IMG/VR virus record: IMGVR_UViG_3300050821_001316 | Coordinates: 1 to 38,144 of that record | DNA from: a virus | Direction: 5' to 3' (one strand) | Length of the DNA: 38,144 nucleotides | The notes under the pieces: model-generated | What the model saw: only the letters and a program-made list of their open reading frames with translations | What the model was told of the DNA's origin: nothing | The model's database searches: none | Translations under genes and position numbers: made by a program | Shown here: positions 8,178-16,667 of the stretch, piece by piece | Position numbering within the stretch: the first letter of the stretch is position 1 | How the letters are laid out: each line of letters starts with the position of its first letter

Positions 8178-8605
8178 AGACGTTAGTCCTTGCATTTTTG
8201 TTTGTGGTTGCCGGCGCGGTTTATGCCCAGCCATTCGACGAGAAGCTGTGCACAACCATAACCTTCAACGGTGCGCCGCACGCTGAGGGATGCGTCACGT
8301 ACTACGGTCTACAACTGTCGCCTGACCTTCAAGGCATTCGTGCCGAAGGAATATCTCAGGTTGGCGCTATCGGGAAGATCAAGCAGACGCCTGCCGGTCC
8401 ATTCAAGGTTACGCTGACGGAGACGACGACCGACAATGGAAAGACACCGCCCAGCGTGACCAACGGAGACGGTGGGACGTACTCGGTCGACATGAAGGGC
8501 CTGACCAAGATCATGCGAGCGCAGCACAAGTCTGCGGATCGGTTGCTCAAGGTTGCCGAGGGTCTAGCGAGCGGCGGGAAGAAAAAGGCATGGGGCAAGG
8601 ACTAA
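8174..8605 (+). CDS. Secreted protein with Sec signal peptide
   Basis: 143 residues with a classic signal peptide: MKTLVLAFLFVVAGAVYA, then a probable cleavage before QPF. The start has a strong AAGGAG (8161-8166). The mature part holds two Cys, C27 and C41, that could form a disulphide, a Gly/Thr-rich middle and a basic C-terminus ending in a GKKKAWGKD tail. Export to the periplasm is well supported; the role is not. Possibilities are exclusion, envelope remodelling or a lysis accessory. It sits, unusually, among virion genes and before the papain-like protein. Confidence 0.65.
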   Translation: MKTLVLAFLFVVAGAVYAQPFDEKLCTTITFNGAPHAEGCVTYYGLQLSPDLQGIRAEGISQVGAIGKIKQTPAGPFKVTLTETTTDNGKTPPSVTNGDGGTYSVDMKGLTKIMRAQHKSADRLLKVAEGLASGGKKKAWGKD

Positions 8606-8608
8606 TTT

Positions 8609-9616
8609 GTGAGCCTTCCCGTCTCCGTCGACTGGACGCCGACCTACCTTGCGAAGCTGCCTCCGCGCCCTTGGGGCGATCCTTTCGGCGACTGCGTGGC
8701 GGCTTCCATGTGCTACGCGATGGAACTGCGGGGCATTTTGCAGGGCTATCCGGCGGTGCGCTTATCGGAGCGGTTCCTGTTCGTCGTCGGAGAGTATCCA
8801 GTTGTTGCGGCGACAACTGGCGTTTGCTCGGAAGCGCTTTGGCCGATGGTTGTGCCGTCTGACTTCGGGAATGACTACGCGGCGTTCATGGCTGCTGTCA
8901 ATGCCACCCCGAGTCTCGCTGCGTATACGGACGCTCAAAATTACAAGCTGGTCGATTACGAGTATCCGATGGATTTCGGCTATCCGACGACCAGAGCCGG
9001 AATGATCGAGAAGGTGCAAACCTACATTGCCGCCGGGATTCCGCTCTGCGTGTTCTACCCGCCGAATCACGAAGTCGTTGCGTGGGGATACGACCAGAAC
9101 GGAGTGCTGGGGCTGGACAGTCGCAGCGCCAACCCGGGAACGTACAGCCTGAGTTACGACACGATCTTTACCGATTCGATCATGGCGATCAAGAGCGTGC
9201 TGTTCAAGGGCACCGCTTCGTTACCGCCACCCACAGGGAATACGCAAATGCTCATCGACACTATCGTGGCTGATGCCGGGGCGCTGGTCCTCGGAAAAGT
9301 AACGCAGGCGCAGATCGACAAGCTCAAAGCCGATGTCGGCTTGCTTGTTGCGGATGGCACTGCGCCGCCTACCACCGGCACGTCGCCAGACGGGACCATC
9401 ATCCCCCCGGCGGCCTCGATCACCGATGCATCCGGCGGCGTGTGGACGCTGGGAACCGTGATGCAGCCGTATGGTTATCCGGTGCTGCTCAACGGAGTTC
9501 AGGCAACGCAAGGGGGGCAGGCGATAAAATTGGCGTGGCAAGCCGGCGTCATCCGGGAGACGATCAGCACCGGCTCGACCCGTTACTGGGATGGCAAGCA
9601 ATGGGTCGTTGGTTGA
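8609..9616 (+). CDS. Papain-like cysteine peptidase fused to tail-type domain
   Basis: 335 residues with two parts. Residues 1-200 look like a papain-fold peptidase: FGDCVAAS puts candidate nucleophile C29 at a helix start, NHEVVAWGYD supplies H154, and GLDSRSANPG holds the possible Asn/Asp (D170 or N175). Residues about 235-258 form a short coiled coil (TQAQIDKLKADVG). Residues 275-335 look like a beta-rich tail module ending RYWDGKQWVVG. The GTG start follows AAGGAC by a usable distance. Likely a virion-associated hydrolase acting on the cell surface or on virion proteins; the substrate is unknown. Confidence 0.65.
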   Translation: MSLPVSVDWTPTYLAKLPPRPWGDPFGDCVAASMCYAMELRGILQGYPAVRLSERFLFVVGEYPVVAATTGVCSEALWPMVVPSDFGNDYAAFMAAVNATPSLAAYTDAQNYKLVDYEYPMDFGYPTTRAGMIEKVQTYIAAGIPLCVFYPPNHEVVAWGYDQNGVLGLDSRSANPGTYSLSYDTIFTDSIMAIKSVLFKGTASLPPPTGNTQMLIDTIVADAGALVLGKVTQAQIDKLKADVGLLVADGTAPPTTGTSPDGTIIPPAASITDASGGVWTLGTVMQPYGYPVLLNGVQATQGGQAIKLAWQAGVIRETISTGSTRYWDGKQWVVG

Positions 9617-9617
9617 C

Positions 9618-10076
9618 ATGTCACTGACGACTGCTCAGAACACGACGCTGCAAACCGACATCAACGCGCAGGGTTCGCTTGTGATTGCGAGGGCTGCGCA
9701 TGATGCTCCTGCGGTGGCGAATTTCTACAACGCGTTGAGCGCAACCGCGATCTGGCGCTCGGACTTGACGAATTCGCAAGTGGTCGCGGCTTGTGTGATG
9801 ACCGAGGTGGTTGCGCTTAACACGACCGCCGGCGCGCAGCTCGCATTTCAGACGCTCATTCATCCGCCGATCGTCGATGCGACAAGTGCGAATGTGCGCG
9901 CCGCGTTCAGTACGCTTTTTTCCGGCAAGACGACACTTACCAATCTGACCGCAGTGGCGCAGCGGCTTGGCACTCGCCTCGAAGTGTTGCTCGGCGCCGG
10001 TGGTCCTCCGGCGGTGTCGCAGGTATTCGGTTACCTGCTCCAGCCTGCCGACGTAGCGATAGCGATGGGCTGGTGA
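9618..10076 (+). CDS. Conserved phage tail-region protein (LTTAQ family)
   Basis: 152 residues from ATG 9618, one base after the previous stop; an in-frame upstream start at 9591 would lie inside the preceding gene. The start SLTTAQNTTLQTDI, the central IWRSDLTNSQV and the repeated helices match my memory of a helical protein often found beside phage tail genes. Its role is unknown. No membrane segment or catalytic motif is seen. Confidence 0.6.
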   Translation: MSLTTAQNTTLQTDINAQGSLVIARAAHDAPAVANFYNALSATAIWRSDLTNSQVVAACVMTEVVALNTTAGAQLAFQTLIHPPIVDATSANVRAAFSTLFSGKTTLTNLTAVAQRLGTRLEVLLGAGGPPAVSQVFGYLLQPADVAIAMGW

Positions 10077-10077
10077 C

Positions 10078-10563
10078 ATGGGCACCCTTTCCCTAAAAGA
10101 ACTCGCCGCGACCGGCATTACGATCACCTCGACCGGCGCGTCTACGACCAACGGAAGCGCGACCAGCGCTGGCGCTGGATCGCTGGACATGCGCGCGGGT
10201 GGGACCGCTGGCGCGCTGGAGCCAATCGCCGGCTATTTCGAGCTGACGTGTCAGTGGGCGACGATCACCAACATTGTCTCGGGCACAATCGTTGCCGATC
10301 TTTATCTTGTTCCGTCCATCGACGGTACGAACTACGCGACGGTAGATACCACGGCGTCCGCTGGTTACATATCTAGCGCCAACCGATTCGGTTCTTTTAC
10401 GAATCCGCTTGCGTCGCCGTCCGCGACAACGAACTATCGGTTTTCAAGCCCTATCGGAGACTGCTGGCCGACGCTTTACACCCCGTACATCATCAATCGA
10501 AGTGGGCAAACCATCAGCGTGAACTGGGCACTGAAGTTCTTCCCGGTTGAGGGCCAATACTAG
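10078..10563 (+). CDS. Beta-rich virion-type protein
   Basis: 161 residues, ATG one base after the previous stop. The sequence is Thr/Ser/Gly/Ala-rich with alternating hydrophobics and ends SVNWALKFFPVEGQY, consistent with a beta-sandwich. It forms a tight pair with the preceding LTTAQ-type gene. No motif gives a specific function; structural decoration or a tail accessory are the plausible options. Confidence 0.6.
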   Translation: MGTLSLKELAATGITITSTGASTTNGSATSAGAGSLDMRAGGTAGALEPIAGYFELTCQWATITNIVSGTIVADLYLVPSIDGTNYATVDTTASAGYISSANRFGSFTNPLASPSATTNYRFSSPIGDCWPTLYTPYIINRSGQTISVNWALKFFPVEGQY

Positions 10564-10574
10564 GCTGGCACAAA

Positions 10575-12056
10575 TTGGCCAGCATTCTAATTCGTCGAAA
10601 TTGGCGCAAGCAACCGCCCGGTGCGGTCGAGCCAGACTGGAAGTCGCCGCTGCTGACGAACGTCAAGCAGCTGTACAACGGGTGCGATCCGACCTCGGGC
10701 AAGCCGCGCAACTACGCCAATTCACAGAGTGTGCCGGCGATCTCCGGCGCGGTAAGCCGGGCCGATACGGGCCTTGGCATCGGATGGCAGCCGGTGGGAG
10801 CAGCCGGCTACGTGTCGGAAGCATTGACAGCGGCGGAAATCAACGCGGCGAATCCGTGGACCTATGCCTGCGTGGTCAGTCCTGCTGTCCAGCAGTTGCA
10901 GGCAATTGCCGTCGTTGCCGAAGGCCCCGGAGGCGGCACTCGGGACCGGGCGCTCTACATCGGCACCGGGAGCACCTATAGCTTCATAGGCTATATATAT
11001 TCCGGCGGTGCCATCAACGTCGGCGTCAACGTTGGCCCCGTTGCGACCCCCGGTAATCAATACATTGTCGTGCTCACGGCTGGCGGCGGTGCGTTCACGA
11101 TTTACGTCAACGGTGTAATGATCCAGCAGACGACCGGCATCTCTGGCAACGGCTACACCGGATACAGCTCGCCGAGTCTGGTGCTCGGATACGGGGAGCA
11201 AGGCGCAGCCAATACGGGGTCGACGATTACGCTGCCGCTTTTCCTGCGCGCCGACAACTATGCATGGTCTGCGGCAGAGGCGGAAGGGTTTTGCGACAAC
11301 CCGTGGCAGGTTTGGCGACCTCGTTTGCGAAGGGTGTGGGTCGGGTCGTCGGCGGTTGCAACTGCCCCATATAGCGAAGTTTATCAGCCGTGGATCAAGC
11401 CGGGCGTCGGGCCTAACCCTGCGCGTATCGGCAGAGAGTTTGCGTTTCTTGGTTCGCAAACGCTGCCATTGGGCGGAAACTTCAGCGGTACGACGATTGC
11501 CGGCAACAAGCCACTCACGGGGCAAGTTGCCTCTCTCTCGCTCCAATACAATTTCACAAGCGTAGCTGGCAACAAACCGCTTTCTGGACAGGTCGCTACG
11601 CTGTCATTCCAGAGAAATTTATCCCCCATCGCTGGAGGTCTGGTCAAAACCGGGCAGGTGGGAGCGCTGTTTCAAGGCAATGTCTTCACCACCGTTGTCG
11701 GCAACAAGCCTCTGACCGGCCAAGTTGCGACGCTTTCATTCCAACGAAACTTCACCACCATTCCAGGCAACAAGCCGCTGACAGGAGGCGTGGGGTCAAT
11801 CGCCTTCGCGCGCAACTTTGGAACCATTGCCGGGACATTGACCAAGACCGGAGGCATCGCAACGCTTTCGATTCCATTCGCAGGGACCACCGTTCCTGGG
11901 GGATTGGTCAAGACCGGGAAAGTCGCAAGCCTAAGCATCAACAGCGGCCCCAGCACCACCCAGAATTTTCACTCCTGGTTCGTCAAGGCGATTGGCGTCA
12001 AAACAAAGATAAGCGTAAATTCGCAAGTGGACTCTGAAACCGGGGATACCCCATGA
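10575..12056 (+). CDS. LamG-like protein with seven 22-residue C-terminal repeats
   Basis: 493 residues from a TTG at 10575. The N-terminus RRNWRKQPPG resembles the RR-W-RQP start of phage LamG-type proteins, which supports this start. Residues about 50-245 look like a concanavalin/LamG-like jelly roll (TFAIYVNG-type strands, here AFTIYVNGVMI). Residues 301-456 are about seven copies of a repeat with core AGNKPLTGQVATLSF. A short unrelated tail follows. LamG-type domains bind sugars or proteins, so a virion surface or fibre role is likely. The stop overlaps the next ATG. Confidence 0.65.
   Translation: MASILIRRNWRKQPPGAVEPDWKSPLLTNVKQLYNGCDPTSGKPRNYANSQSVPAISGAVSRADTGLGIGWQPVGAAGYVSEALTAAEINAANPWTYACVVSPAVQQLQAIAVVAEGPGGGTRDRALYIGTGSTYSFIGYIYSGGAINVGVNVGPVATPGNQYIVVLTAGGGAFTIYVNGVMIQQTTGISGNGYTGYSSPSLVLGYGEQGAANTGSTITLPLFLRADNYAWSAAEAEGFCDNPWQVWRPRLRRVWVGSSAVATAPYSEVYQPWIKPGVGPNPARIGREFAFLGSQTLPLGGNFSGTTIAGNKPLTGQVASLSLQYNFTSVAGNKPLSGQVATLSFQRNLSPIAGGLVKTGQVGALFQGNVFTTVVGNKPLTGQVATLSFQRNFTTIPGNKPLTGGVGSIAFARNFGTIAGTLTKTGGIATLSIPFAGTTVPGGLVKTGKVASLSINSGPSTTQNFHSWFVKAIGVKTKISVNSQVDSETGDTP
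11475..11941 (+). repeat. Seven in-frame repeats of about 66 bp
   Basis: Inside the LamG-like gene, a unit of about 22 codons is repeated seven times. Each starts [IV]xGNKPLTGQV or the variant xGGLVKTGxV, followed by a strand and an N/F-containing turn. Two sub-types alternate irregularly (NKPL and LVKT/LTKT). The DNA copies have diverged, so this is an old protein repeat rather than a recent slippage tract. Confidence 0.75.
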
Positions 12057-12589
12057 TGACTAAAAGCGGTTCCACCATGAGCGCCAGCAACATCATCACT
12101 TTGCGAGACGAAGCGCTCGCCATGCCGATCATTCTATCGGGTGTCCTCGATGCCAAGATTGCCGAAACAAGGGCCGCGATCGACGCGCTAAACCAGCGCG
12201 AAGGAATCGTTCAAACGCTCGACCAAGCCCACCAGATCAAGCACGAAGCGGAGGCCCATGCCGCCGCCGCCTTCACCGCCGCCAAGGAGCAGGCCGAAGC
12301 AGCGCAAGCCACGGCTAAAAAGATGGCGGATGACGCCGCGCAGAAGGTGAAGGACGCCGATGTCCGCGAGAAGCAGACTATGGCCGGGATCGCCAAACTT
12401 TCCGTCGACCGCGCACAGTTTGACGCGACCAAGGCGACCGACATCAAGGTCATGGATCAACGCGCCAAGGCGCTCGATGCACGCGAGTCGGATGTTGCCG
12501 CCGCCGAGACAGCCTTACGCGATGCCCAGCAGAAGCTCCAGGCCGACCGCCAAGCCTTCAACAAGCGATTGGAAGCCCTTAAAGCCTGA
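12053..12589 (+). CDS. Long coiled-coil protein
   Basis: 178 residues starting in an ATGA overlap with the previous gene; a second in-frame ATG directly follows. From about residue 35 to the end it is an almost unbroken Ala/Gln/Glu/Lys-rich heptad coiled coil, with no Pro or Gly in the middle. It has no transmembrane segment. Possible roles are a fibre shaft, an internal scaffold or a fibre chaperone. It is the last gene before the short promoter-bearing gap at 12590-12649. Confidence 0.6.
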   Translation: MMTKSGSTMSASNIITLRDEALAMPIILSGVLDAKIAETRAAIDALNQREGIVQTLDQAHQIKHEAEAHAAAAFTAAKEQAEAAQATAKKMADDAAQKVKDADVREKQTMAGIAKLSVDRAQFDATKATDIKVMDQRAKALDARESDVAAAETALRDAQQKLQADRQAFNKRLEALKA

Positions 12590-12592
12590 TAT

Positions 12593-12621
12593 TTGACATA
12601 ACGTAAACGTAGGACTAAGTT
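12593..12621 (+). promoter_or_regulatory. Probable sigma-70 promoter inside the late region
   Basis: A perfect TTGACA at 12593-12598, a 17-base spacer and TAAGTT at 12616-12621 lie in the 60-base gap before the decoration-scaffold-capsid genes. The -10 box is weak (3 of 6). The position would boost transcription of the most abundant head proteins. No terminator is seen between it and the upstream gene. Confidence 0.45.
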
Positions 12622-12649
12622 ACCCACAGTTTGACCCAAGGAGCTGTTC

Positions 12650-13432
12650 ATGAAGCGACGCCTGCTCGCCCAGTACTTCGACCTCCCGGTAATCGGTTTC
12701 TCCCCCCTGCAAGTCGACGGCTCGGTGGTCGATGCGGGCAGCATGTTAGGCTTCGCGGCCCAGCTCGGGCAAAACGGCATGTCGTCGGTCGGAAGCACCA
12801 ACTTCGCCACTTCCGCCGCCACCACCATCACCCTCACCAGCCTCGGCAACCTGCTGCAACGCCTGACCGCCGGTAGCGCTTGCACGGTGACGATCGACTC
12901 GGCCTACAACATCGTCGCTACCATTCCGGGCGCGACCAATGGGCAATCGTTCCCGTTCATCATCGTCACCAACGCAAGCACCACGGTTGCAACGCCAACC
13001 CTGCTTGACACCAGCGTTACGCTCTCGGGAACGACCACGGTGCTTTCCGCCGCCGCCCGCTGGTATCGCGGACAAATCACCCAACTGACCAGTAGCACGG
13101 GGTCGGCGCTGACGGCGGGAACGACATTCACGTCGATCACCCAGGTCGGATCGAGCAACCTGTTCACGCTCGCTCTCGGCACCAACACCATCAGCCCGAC
13201 CGTGGGCAACCTGATTTATGTTGGCGTCACTGCTGGAACGCTGCCCCCTGGCTGGTATCCGATCACGACCGCCACCAGCGCGACCTCGATGGTCATTGCA
13301 ACGCCGTCCGGAACGACATGGACCGCGACCGCTGCGACGATGGTGCAGCCGGCGGTTGTCCCCGTGACCTATTCGCCGCTGCTCACAATCACCGGCCTGA
13401 TGGCGACCGTCACCGCGACGATGAGCGTGTAA
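12650..13432 (+). CDS. Beta-rich virion protein upstream of capsid genes
   Basis: 260 residues with an AAGGAG ribosome site and ATG at 12650. The start MKRRLLAQYFDLPVIG is a looser relative of the shared N-terminal tag. Most of the protein is Thr/Ser/Ala/Val-rich beta sequence with very few charged residues, typical of head decoration or fibre proteins. It is first after the internal promoter and two genes before the scaffold, so a head role is likely but unproven. Confidence 0.6.
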   Translation: MKRRLLAQYFDLPVIGFSPLQVDGSVVDAGSMLGFAAQLGQNGMSSVGSTNFATSAATTITLTSLGNLLQRLTAGSACTVTIDSAYNIVATIPGATNGQSFPFIIVTNASTTVATPTLLDTSVTLSGTTTVLSAAARWYRGQITQLTSSTGSALTAGTTFTSITQVGSSNLFTLALGTNTISPTVGNLIYVGVTAGTLPPGWYPITTATSATSMVIATPSGTTWTATAATMVQPAVVPVTYSPLLTITGLMATVTATMSV

Positions 13433-13435
13433 GCC

Positions 13436-13891
13436 ATGACCATCGCCAAAATTCCCGCCGGGGTGACAGCGGACCCCGCCGCGCTATTCGGACTTTTAGC
13501 GCTGATGTCGAACGTAAATGCCTACGCCGAGGGCTTGTCCACCATCGTTACCGCCGGAACGAACTCGACGCTGACGACCGCGCAATTGCTGTCCAAGAAC
13601 ATTGTCCTGACCTCGGGCGCGAGCGGCGGCTTCACCATCACGCTGCCGGCGACGTCGGCCATTATCTCCGCGCTCGGACCGACGATCCCGACTGACGGCA
13701 CGTTTTACTTCCCGCTATACATCAGCAATCAGGGCGTGGGACAGACGGGAACGCTGACGGCGGGCGACTCCAGCACGACGGTATCGGCGACCGAGGCCAC
13801 GCTGGCGACCAACGTAAGCGGGAAATGGATGGTTCAAGTAGCGACCGCGACCACGCTCGTCATCACCCGCGTATTCGCTGGAGACGCCTGA
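13436..13891 (+). CDS. Small decoration-like protein
   Basis: 151 residues, four bases after the previous gene. A helical first 30 residues is followed by Thr/Gly/Ala-rich beta sequence (TITLPATSA, FYFPLYISN, MVQVATATTLVITRVF), a pattern common in capsid decoration proteins. Its TGA overlaps the ATG of the scaffold gene. It contains no Cys or Trp cluster and no enzyme motif. The name is inferred from position and composition only. Confidence 0.55.
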   Translation: MTIAKIPAGVTADPAALFGLLALMSNVNAYAEGLSTIVTAGTNSTLTTAQLLSKNIVLTSGASGGFTITLPATSAIISALGPTIPTDGTFYFPLYISNQGVGQTGTLTAGDSSTTVSATEATLATNVSGKWMVQVATATTLVITRVFAGDA

Positions 13892-14643
13892 TGCTTGACC
13901 TCCTGCGGAAGTATCTGCATCTGGGGGCCGTCGAGGAAGACGATCCTCCGGAAGATCCGCCGGCAAACGAGAACGACGAGTCGCTTGAGGCTCTGCTGGG
14001 TGCTCCCGATCCGGAACCGCCGCCCGCCGACGACCCCGCCGCCGAACTGGCGCGCGAACGCAAGATCGCCAAAGAGGCGCGCGAGGAGCTGGAACGCGAG
14101 CGCGCATCCAGACGCCTTGAGGACGAAGCCAGGGCAAGGCTCCCGGCACGTCCGACCGTCGATTCCGAGTACGAGCGCGAGGAAGCGCAGCTCGCCGAGG
14201 CCCGCAAGGCCGGCCAAGACACCTCGATGCTGGAATGGACGATCAAGTCCAACCGCACCATCCGCGAGGTCAAGCGCGAGTCTCAGCAGGCCGTCCTAGA
14301 GGCAAGGGACACCAACGACCGCAACGATTTCGACCGGGTCAGGGACACCAACCCAAAGACCTACAAGGCATACAAGGATCGGGTCGAGGAATCGGTCAAC
14401 AAGTTTCGCAGCAACGGCCAGCAACCGCCGCCTCGGCGCGCGATCCTGGCCTTTTTCATAGGACAAGACGCCTTGGACGGGAAAATCAAGCCGAAGACGA
14501 GCAAGCCAGCGGAGCCGACGGCCACGCCGGGAACCAAGGTCGACCGTGGCAGAACGCCGGGGGCACGTAGCGACGTGTCGGCCAAAGGCACTTTGAACGA
14601 GAAGCAGAAACGCGCGGAACGCTTGCGCAATCAGTTTATTTAA
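13891..14643 (+). CDS. Capsid scaffolding protein
   Basis: 250 residues directly upstream of the major capsid gene, the usual place of a phage scaffold. The start MLDLLRKYLHLG is the shared N-terminal tag. Residues 13-60 are acidic and Pro-rich, about 55-165 are a charged helix/coiled coil (AREELERERASRRLEDEARA), and the C-terminus is basic and Pro/Lys-rich, ending KRAERLRNQFI, as expected for a capsid-binding tail. Scaffolds line the prohead and leave or are degraded before packaging. The ATG at 13891 overlaps the previous stop; upstream in-frame codons belong to the other gene. Confidence 0.8.
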   Translation: MLDLLRKYLHLGAVEEDDPPEDPPANENDESLEALLGAPDPEPPPADDPAAELARERKIAKEAREELERERASRRLEDEARARLPARPTVDSEYEREEAQLAEARKAGQDTSMLEWTIKSNRTIREVKRESQQAVLEARDTNDRNDFDRVRDTNPKTYKAYKDRVEESVNKFRSNGQQPPPRRAILAFFIGQDALDGKIKPKTSKPAEPTATPGTKVDRGRTPGARSDVSAKGTLNEKQKRAERLRNQFI

Positions 14644-14656
14644 GCGGAGTTCAACC

Positions 14657-16075
14657 ATGAACAAGCTGTTCCTCGCACTCTCATCGTTCTTGACCCTTGG
14701 GGCGGTGAACACTTCGACGTCGGATAACTTCCAGGCCGACATCGTCAACTACATTCAGGAGGAAGTGGAGCCGCTGGCTCGACGGCAACTCATCGCCTAC
14801 CAGTTCGGCAAGCCGCTTCACCTCGACGTCAATCGTGGCCTGACCTATACCGCGAGCCGTTTCCAGCGCCTGCCGCTGCCGTTCGCGCCGTTGCAGGAGG
14901 GTGTGGCCCCATCCGGCGAAGCAATGCAGGTGGTGCAGGTCTCGGCGACCGTGCAGCAGTGGGGCGATTCCGTCATCCTGACCGACGTTGCCAACATCAC
15001 CGTCTTTCACCCGCCGTTCCAGCAAGCCATCCAGCTCGTCAGTCTCCAGATGCCGGAAACGCTGGAGCGCAACACGCTCAATACGCTGGTCGCGGCGAAT
15101 CAGGTCAACTTCGCCAATGGACGCGCCAACCGCGCCGCGCTGGTCGCAACCGACGTCATGAGCCCGCACGAATCGAACAAGATATTTGCCTCGCTCGCGG
15201 CCTACGGTGCGCCAATGTTCAACGGCGACGAGCGCGAGGACATGATGATCGAAGCGGGTTCGTACCGCGATCCGTCGAAGTCACCCGCCGTGATGCAGCA
15301 CTATGTCGCCATGTGCAGCCCGTTCGTCGAGCAGGACATGCGGGAGAACTCGCAAGTCAATACCGCGTGGGCCTTCAGCGACATCAACCGCCTGTACAAC
15401 AACGAATTGGGCGCGTTCGGTGGGATGCGCTGGGTACGCACCAACATGATGCCGTATTGGGTGGGCGTAGCGCTCGTCAGCGGCACCGCGTCGACCAGCG
15501 GCGGCAATCTGGCGACCAGCGCGACCTACAACATCCAAGTGACCGGCTCGCCGTCGCAAACGTCGGTCGAGCAGCAAATCTATCAGGTGTCGGGCAGCAT
15601 TTCCGTCACCGGCCCGACCGGCTCGATCAGCGTAACCCTGCCGACCAAACCGGGGTACGTGTTCAACGTCTACATCGGCACGACCGCGAGCCCGACCAAC
15701 CTCGGCCTGACATCGAGCGGACCGCTGACCGGACCACTGGCCGGACAAGCAACGCAGCTTCCGTCGGGAGCCACGGTCATCATCACCGGCATCGGTGCGG
15801 CGCAGACTCCTCCTGCTGCCCCCGCAACCGGCGTTACAGTGTTCCCGACGATTTTTATCGGCAACCACTCCTACGGACAGGTCATTCTGGAGAACCCGGA
15901 GTTTTTCTACCTGACCGGGGCCGACAAGTCCGACCGCCTGAATCAGACGCGGGTAGTGTCGTGGAAGGTGTTTTACGGTTCGATCATCCTCAACCAAGCC
16001 TTCTTGGCTCGAACCGAATCGTCGAGCGCCTTTACCGTCGGCTACAGCGCCGGGACGATGGGCGACTTGACCTGA
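14657..16075 (+). CDS. Major capsid protein, N4-gp56 type, with Ig-like insertion
   Basis: 472 residues forming the head shell. The block LPLPFAPLQEGVAPSGE followed by VSATVQQWGDSVILTDVANI and a long helix (MPETLERNTLNTLVAANQV) matches the N4-gp56 capsid family. Residues about 271-395 are a Thr/Ser/Gly-rich insertion that reads as an Ig/FN3-like surface domain before the fold resumes at YGQVILENPEFFYLTG. The N-terminus MNKLFLALSSFLTLG carries a version of the shared tag, so the mature protein may be shorter. GGAG precedes the ATG. The scaffold lies immediately upstream. Confidence 0.85.
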   Translation: MNKLFLALSSFLTLGAVNTSTSDNFQADIVNYIQEEVEPLARRQLIAYQFGKPLHLDVNRGLTYTASRFQRLPLPFAPLQEGVAPSGEAMQVVQVSATVQQWGDSVILTDVANITVFHPPFQQAIQLVSLQMPETLERNTLNTLVAANQVNFANGRANRAALVATDVMSPHESNKIFASLAAYGAPMFNGDEREDMMIEAGSYRDPSKSPAVMQHYVAMCSPFVEQDMRENSQVNTAWAFSDINRLYNNELGAFGGMRWVRTNMMPYWVGVALVSGTASTSGGNLATSATYNIQVTGSPSQTSVEQQIYQVSGSISVTGPTGSISVTLPTKPGYVFNVYIGTTASPTNLGLTSSGPLTGPLAGQATQLPSGATVIITGIGAAQTPPAAPATGVTVFPTIFIGNHSYGQVILENPEFFYLTGADKSDRLNQTRVVSWKVFYGSIILNQAFLARTESSSAFTVGYSAGTMGDLT

Positions 16076-16076
16076 C

Positions 16077-16667
16077 ATGGCCTGGACTAAGGAACAGCGC
16101 GAGCAGGCGTCCCAGCGGGCGAAGGCTAGGCACGCCGCCAAGAAGGACGCCTACGTGGCGATTGCCTCAACTGCGGGCATGACCAACGAGCGCGAGAAGG
16201 ATCTGCTCGACAAGCTCAAGGCGGCTGAAGAACGTGCGGCGATCGCCGAAGCCAAATTGACCGACGCCGAGAAGATGGCGATCGAACTCGCGAGCGCCGC
16301 GCCCTTGATGCCGGGCGACAATCAGGAGCAGCCGACCGGAGAATACGTCACCGTCAAGCGGCTCAAGGAGTACAAGCTGGTCGGCCACAAGGACGATGGG
16401 CGCGACATCCTGCGCCCGGTGTTCAAGGACGTGAAGCTGCCGGTGTTCGCCTATCGGATCGACATGCCCCCCGTCGGCGGCACGGACTTGAAGATCAACG
16501 AAGTGCCGTTCTACCACGGCGCGACCTATAAGCTCGACATCGACACGCTGCGCACGGTCAAGGAAATGGTCTACCGCCTGTGGGACCATGACCGCAATAT
16601 CCACGGCACCGACGAGAACGCCTACCGCAATCAGGCCAAGCCACGGATCAGCGCGCGGGGATTCTGA
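16077..16667 (+). CDS. Conserved protein following the capsid gene
   Basis: 196 residues, ATG one base after the capsid stop. The first 85 residues are a Lys/Glu/Ala-rich helix or coiled coil. A compact C-terminal domain contains KINEVPFYHGATYKLDIDTLRTVKEMVYRLWDHD (residues about 144-177), with several His/Asp/Tyr residues, and ends in a basic RISARGF. I recall similar C-terminal blocks next to capsid genes in related phages. A head completion or capsid-associated role is likely; no enzymatic function is evident. Confidence 0.6.
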   Translation: MAWTKEQREQASQRAKARHAAKKDAYVAIASTAGMTNEREKDLLDKLKAAEERAAIAEAKLTDAEKMAIELASAAPLMPGDNQEQPTGEYVTVKRLKEYKLVGHKDDGRDILRPVFKDVKLPVFAYRIDMPPVGGTDLKINEVPFYHGATYKLDIDTLRTVKEMVYRLWDHDRNIHGTDENAYRNQAKPRISARGF

